A stretch of DNA of 64,000 bases from Alphaproteobacteria bacterium (GTDB taxonomy: Bacteria > Pseudomonadota > Alphaproteobacteria > UBA2966): contig JABIFY010000075.1 of assembly GCA_018650465.1 (NCBI GenBank), forward strand, positions 1 to 64,000, read 5' to 3'. The translations under genes and the position numbers were made by a program. The notes beneath the pieces are model-generated. The model had not been told where the DNA came from. It made no database searches and was given only the letters and a program-made list of their open reading frames with translations. Shown here in pieces: positions 60,911 to 64,000 of this stretch (positions within the stretch are counted from its first letter, which is position 1; every line of letters begins with the position of its first letter).

Positions 60911-61531
60911 ATGACAAAAGCTGCAAGCACCAAAGCCCGCCTTCTGGATACCGCTGCCCGTCTCTTTCGCGAGAACGGTTACGCGGCGGTGTCCTTGCGC
61001 GGCATTGCGGCAGCAGAAAAAATGCAGGGCGGCAGTCTTTATTATCACTTCAAATCGAAAGAAGAGATCATTGCTGATGTGCTGAACATCGGTATCGAAA
61101 TCGTGCACAAAGCTGTGGTTGAAGCCCTGGCCGCCCTGCCCGCCAGCGCATCGCACGAAACACGCATTCGCACCGCCATGAAAGCCCATCTGCGCGCCTT
61201 GCTGGAACACAGTGATTATACCTCGGCCAATGTGCGCATCTTTGGTCAGGCGCCAAAGTCCGTTCAAAAAGCCAACCTGAAAGTTCGCCGGGCCTATGAA
61301 GATTGTTGGAGCGATATTCTACAAGCAGCGCAAAAAGACGGGGCCATTGCACAAAATACCGACCTTGCCACACTCCGCCTGATGTTAATCGGTGCCATGA
61401 ATGCCACCCTGGAATGGTTCGACCCCAAGCGTGGCTCGGCTGACCAACTGGCCGATCACTTCGCCAACAATCTTCTGAACGGTGTCCTGAATAAATCCGG
61501 CCAGAATAAACCTGGAAAGACCAGAACATGA
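60911..61531 (+). CDS. TetR/AcrR family transcriptional regulator
   Basis: This 206-residue regulator has an N-terminal helix-turn-helix (about 8-55): LLDTAARLFRENGYAAVSLRGIA, followed by the recognition helix region GSLYYHFKSKEEI. The C-terminal ligand domain is unremarkable, with LMLIGAMNATLEWFDP typical of acyl-CoA- or lipid-responsive TetR proteins. The stop codon overlaps the start of the carboxyltransferase gene (ATGA), so the regulator is made together with the enzyme it probably controls. The ATG at 60911 is chosen over a TTG at 60902. Confidence 0.9.
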   Translation: MTKAASTKARLLDTAARLFRENGYAAVSLRGIAAAEKMQGGSLYYHFKSKEEIIADVLNIGIEIVHKAVVEALAALPASASHETRIRTAMKAHLRALLEHSDYTSANVRIFGQAPKSVQKANLKVRRAYEDCWSDILQAAQKDGAIAQNTDLATLRLMLIGAMNATLEWFDPKRGSADQLADHFANNLLNGVLNKSGQNKPGKTRT

Positions 61532-63129
61532 GTATCCTCAACAGCGCCATTGATCCGGCCAGCGAAACTTTTGCAGACAATCGAGATTATGTCGACGGCC
61601 TGAATACCACCTTGCGGGAACGCCTGGCTGTTGTCGCCGGTGGTGGCCGCGAAGCCTTGATCGACCGTCACCACAAGCGCGGAAAGCTGTTGGCCCGCGA
61701 ACGTATTGACCGTCTGGTTGATCCGGGCACGGCCTTTCTGGAATTCTCCACCCTCGCCGCCTGGGGCCAGTATGGCAACGATGTGCCAGGGGCCGGGATT
61801 GTCACCGGCATCGGCACCATCTGCGGCACCTTGTGTGTGATGATCGCCAATGATGCCACGGTCAAGGGCGGCTCTTTCTTTCACGAGACCGTCAAAAAAC
61901 ATGTGCGGGCCCAGGAAATCGCCGAGCAAAACCGCCTGCCGGTGATCTACCTGGTCGACTGCGGCGGGGCCTATTTGCCGGAACAGGACCGGGTCTTTCC
62001 TGACAAGGACCACTTTGGCAACACCTTCCATCGCCAGTGCAATATGTCAGCCCAGGGCATCCCGCAAATCTCCGCCGTCTTTGGTGGCTGCACGGCAGGC
62101 GGGGCCTATATCCCGGCCTTGTCGGATGAAACCGTCATGGTACGCGGCAATGCCCGCATTCACCTGGGCGGACCCAGCATCGTCAAGGCCGCCATCAATG
62201 AAGACATCGACGGCGAAAGCCTGGGCGGGGCCGAAATGCACACGCGCGTTTCCGGCGTGTCGGACTATCTGGCAGAGGACGAGCCGCACGCCCTGGCCAT
62301 CCTGCGCGATATTATCGCCAACCTGAATTACAAACGCCGTAAGGTCGAAGACCTGAAAGGCTTTGAGTCGCCTAAATATGATCCAGCCGAGATCGCCGGG
62401 GTGATCAGCAAGGATCGTAAAATTCCCTATGATGTTCGCGAGATCATCGCCCGACTGGTAGATGCCAGTGCCTTCCGTGAATTCAAGCCAGACTATGGTG
62501 AAAGCATGGTTTGCGGCACGGCCCACATTCACGGCCATGCGGTTGGCATTCTCGGCAACAACGGGGCGCTGTTTTCTGAAAGCTCATTGAAGGCCGCACA
62601 TTTTATTGAGCTTTGTAACCAGCGCCAAATTCCTTTGCTGTTCCTGCATAATATCACCGGTTTCATGGTCGGGCGGGATGCCGAACGCGGTGGCATTGCC
62701 AAGAACAGCGCCAAGATGGTTTATGCCATGTCGACAGCACGGGTGCCGCGCTTCTCGGTGATTGTCGGCGGGTCTTACGGGGCCGGAAATTATGGCATGT
62801 GCGGTCGCGGTTTCTGGCCGCACTTTCTGTTTGCCTGGCCCACAGCAGAATGCGCCACCATGAGCGCCGACATCGCCTCAAACGTCATGCTGACCCTGCG
62901 CGAGGGCAGCCTGAAAGCAGGCCCCGCCACGCAAGAGGAACTGGACGGCATAGAAAAGGGTGTGCGCGATCAATATGGCGAACAAAGCGATCCTTATTAT
63001 GCCACCTCGCGATTATGGGACGACGGTATCATCGAGCCGGCTCAAACACGCGACGTTCTGGGCCTGTGTCTGGCGGTTACCATGACGACGCCGGAGCCCA
63101 CCGGTTTCTCACCTGTGTTCAGGATGTAA
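61528..63129 (+). CDS. Acyl-CoA carboxylase beta subunit (carboxyltransferase; methylcrotonyl/geranyl-CoA type)
   Basis: At 533 residues it has the tandem crotonase-like domains of carboxyltransferases. The acyl-CoA half has VDCGGAYLPEQDRVFPD, broken as a substrate loop, and AVFGGCTAGGAYIPA. The carboxybiotin half has LHNITGFMVGRDAE, GGSYGAGNYGMCGR and WPTAECATM. This pattern matches methylcrotonyl-CoA and geranyl-CoA carboxylase beta subunits better than propionyl-CoA ones. It would act in leucine or acyclic isoprenoid breakdown. It is followed four bases later by the biotin carboxylase gene. No dehydrogenase or hydratase of the liu/atu type is visible before the window ends. Confidence 0.9.
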   Translation: MSILNSAIDPASETFADNRDYVDGLNTTLRERLAVVAGGGREALIDRHHKRGKLLARERIDRLVDPGTAFLEFSTLAAWGQYGNDVPGAGIVTGIGTICGTLCVMIANDATVKGGSFFHETVKKHVRAQEIAEQNRLPVIYLVDCGGAYLPEQDRVFPDKDHFGNTFHRQCNMSAQGIPQISAVFGGCTAGGAYIPALSDETVMVRGNARIHLGGPSIVKAAINEDIDGESLGGAEMHTRVSGVSDYLAEDEPHALAILRDIIANLNYKRRKVEDLKGFESPKYDPAEIAGVISKDRKIPYDVREIIARLVDASAFREFKPDYGESMVCGTAHIHGHAVGILGNNGALFSESSLKAAHFIELCNQRQIPLLFLHNITGFMVGRDAERGGIAKNSAKMVYAMSTARVPRFSVIVGGSYGAGNYGMCGRGFWPHFLFAWPTAECATMSADIASNVMLTLREGSLKAGPATQEELDGIEKGVRDQYGEQSDPYYATSRLWDDGIIEPAQTRDVLGLCLAVTMTTPEPTGFSPVFRM

Positions 63130-63133
63130 GCTG

Positions 63134-64000
63134 ATGTTCAAATCAATACTTGTGGCCAATCGCGGCGAAATTGCCTGCCGCATCATGCGCACTTGCAAAC
63201 ATATGGGCATTCGCACAATTGCCGTTTATTCAGAGGCAGACCGAGATGCCTTGTTTGTACAAATGGCTGACGACGCGGTCCTGATCGGCCCGGCGGAAGC
63301 ACGCCTGAGTTATCTGAAAGCGGATGCCATCCTGAAGGCGGCCCGACAAACGGGCGCCGAGGCTGTGCATCCGGGTTACGGTTTCCTTTCTGAAAATGCT
63401 GATTTCGCGGACGCCTGCGCAAAAGCCAAAATCACATTCATCGGCCCCGACGCCAATGCGATTCGACGCATGGGTTCAAAAATCGAAGCCAAGAAAATTG
63501 CCCGTGATGCAGGGGTGCCGGTGGTGCCAGGCTATGACGGGGCAGAGCAGACGTTGGCTGTGCTGACAGCGGAAGCTGAAAAAATACCTCTGCCCCTGAT
63601 CATCAAGGCCAGTGCCGGTGGCGGTGGCCGCGGCATGCGCCGGGTCAATCTCATGAGCGACTTCGCCGAGGCCCTGAAATCTGCGCAAAAAGAAGCCCTG
63701 AGCGCCTTTGGCAGCGATGCCGTGTTGCTGGAAAAATACATCGAGCGCCCGCGGCATGTGGAAGTGCAGGTCTTGTGCGACAGCCATGGCGCGGCCCTGC
63801 ACTTGTATGAGCGTGACTGTTCAGTACAGCGCAATCATCAAAAGCTTATCGAAGAAGCCCCTGCCCCGGACCTTGATCCCGCCACCCGACAGCGCCTGAC
63901 CGACAGCGCCCTGAAGCTGGCCAAAATTATTAATTACACCTCAGCCGGGACCGTGGAATTTATTCTCGACCGCGACAGTAACGAGGTTTATTTTCTGGAG
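63134..64000 (+). CDS. Acyl-CoA carboxylase alpha subunit (biotin carboxylase), N-terminal part, cut by window end
   Basis: The ATG at 63134 starts FKSILVANRGEIACRIMRT, the usual opening of biotin carboxylases. The biotin-carboxylase and ATP-grasp regions visible so far are HPGYGFLSENADFA, FIGPDANAIRRMGSK, KASAGGGGRGMRR (ATP-binding glycine loop), YIERPRHVEVQVL, RDCSVQRNHQK and GTVEFIL. All are intact over the 289 codons present. The biotin carrier domain lies beyond the window. It partners with the carboxyltransferase upstream, from which it is separated by four bases. Confidence 0.93.
   Translation, partial: MFKSILVANRGEIACRIMRTCKHMGIRTIAVYSEADRDALFVQMADDAVLIGPAEARLSYLKADAILKAARQTGAEAVHPGYGFLSENADFADACAKAKITFIGPDANAIRRMGSKIEAKKIARDAGVPVVPGYDGAEQTLAVLTAEAEKIPLPLIIKASAGGGGRGMRRVNLMSDFAEALKSAQKEALSAFGSDAVLLEKYIERPRHVEVQVLCDSHGAALHLYERDCSVQRNHQKLIEEAPAPDLDPATRQRLTDSALKLAKIINYTSAGTVEFILDRDSNEVYFLE

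Noticed and set aside
1-64000. CRISPR arrays, prophage, integrons or insertion sequences
   Set aside because: No regularly spaced direct repeats, transposase, integrase or phage structural genes were seen; the only repeats are the short palindromic families described.

Overview
The window is chromosomal DNA of a free-living, probably marine or soil, alphaproteobacterium of the Rhodospirillales/Rhizobiales type. This is inferred from protein style, gene content (TAXI-TRAP and NMT1-type uptake, several IlvD/EDD sugar-acid dehydratases, DUF993, CoxE-like VWA protein), moderate GC, and short palindromic intergenic repeats of the alphaproteobacterial kind. No rRNA, tRNA, CRISPR array, transposase, integrase or phage gene was seen. 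Both ends are cut inside genes: an AlkB-like dioxygenase on the left and a biotin carboxylase subunit on the right.

Region by region: 0-6 kb holds a TauE-type exporter and a divergent sugar-acid locus (FAH hydrolase + SDR against a UxaA-type dehydratase + second FAH protein). 6-10 kb holds a lipoprotein amidohydrolase and a secreted ComEC-like metallo-beta-lactamase-fold protein, each split by a frameshift, plus an unknown membrane protein. 10-14.4 kb is a galactonate/arabinonate-type locus (IlvD/EDD dehydratase, GntR regulator, KDGal kinase, KDPGal aldolase). 14.4-20.8 kb is a tight minus-strand operon (enolase-superfamily enzyme, Gfo/Idh/MocA dehydrogenase, DUF993, TIM-barrel isomerase, alpha/beta hydrolase, DMT transporter) for an unidentified sugar derivative. 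21-27 kb has a DMT transporter, an SLC13 permease with pseudouridine kinase and pseudouridine-5'-phosphate glycosidase, and a MetE-C-like protein. 27-31.7 kb is an NMT1-type ABC uptake system with a DHDPS-family enzyme and a phytanoyl-CoA dioxygenase-like enzyme. 32-43.8 kb is a long minus-strand operon: enoyl-CoA hydratase, acyl-CoA ligase, second IlvD/EDD enzyme, two xanthine-dehydrogenase-type large subunits with no small subunits, nitroreductase, NAD-dependent epimerase-like protein, double GNAT. 43.9-50.2 kb has an aldo/keto reductase and a TAXI-TRAP transporter with a small membrane protein and a TPP enzyme. 50.3-54.1 kb has an orphan amino-acid-type ABC ATPase, a MoxR/CoxE pair and a P-loop kinase, separated by repeats. 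54.4-58.7 kb is a xylose/xylonate-type operon (third IlvD/EDD enzyme, XylB-like SDR, GMC oxidoreductase). 58.9-64 kb has a GNAT, a UbiD decarboxylase and a divergent TetR-acyl-CoA carboxylase operon.

The genes fit a scavenging lifestyle. Sugars and sugar acids are oxidised without phosphorylation (dehydrogenase, then dehydratase, then FAH-type hydrolase/dehydratase or aldolase), nucleoside and carboxylate breakdown products are imported and cleaved, and acyl-CoA chemistry lies at both the 42 and 62 kb loci. A short operator-like motif (TTRTCATAC) recurs upstream of four catabolic units and suggests regulation by one or more FCD-type GntR proteins.

The best candidates for something undescribed are the DUF993/Gfo-Idh/enolase operon, the paired xanthine-dehydrogenase large subunits beside an IlvD enzyme, the paired-palindrome element found at 1.3 and 46.1 kb, and the nested hairpin leader between moxR and the CoxE-like gene.
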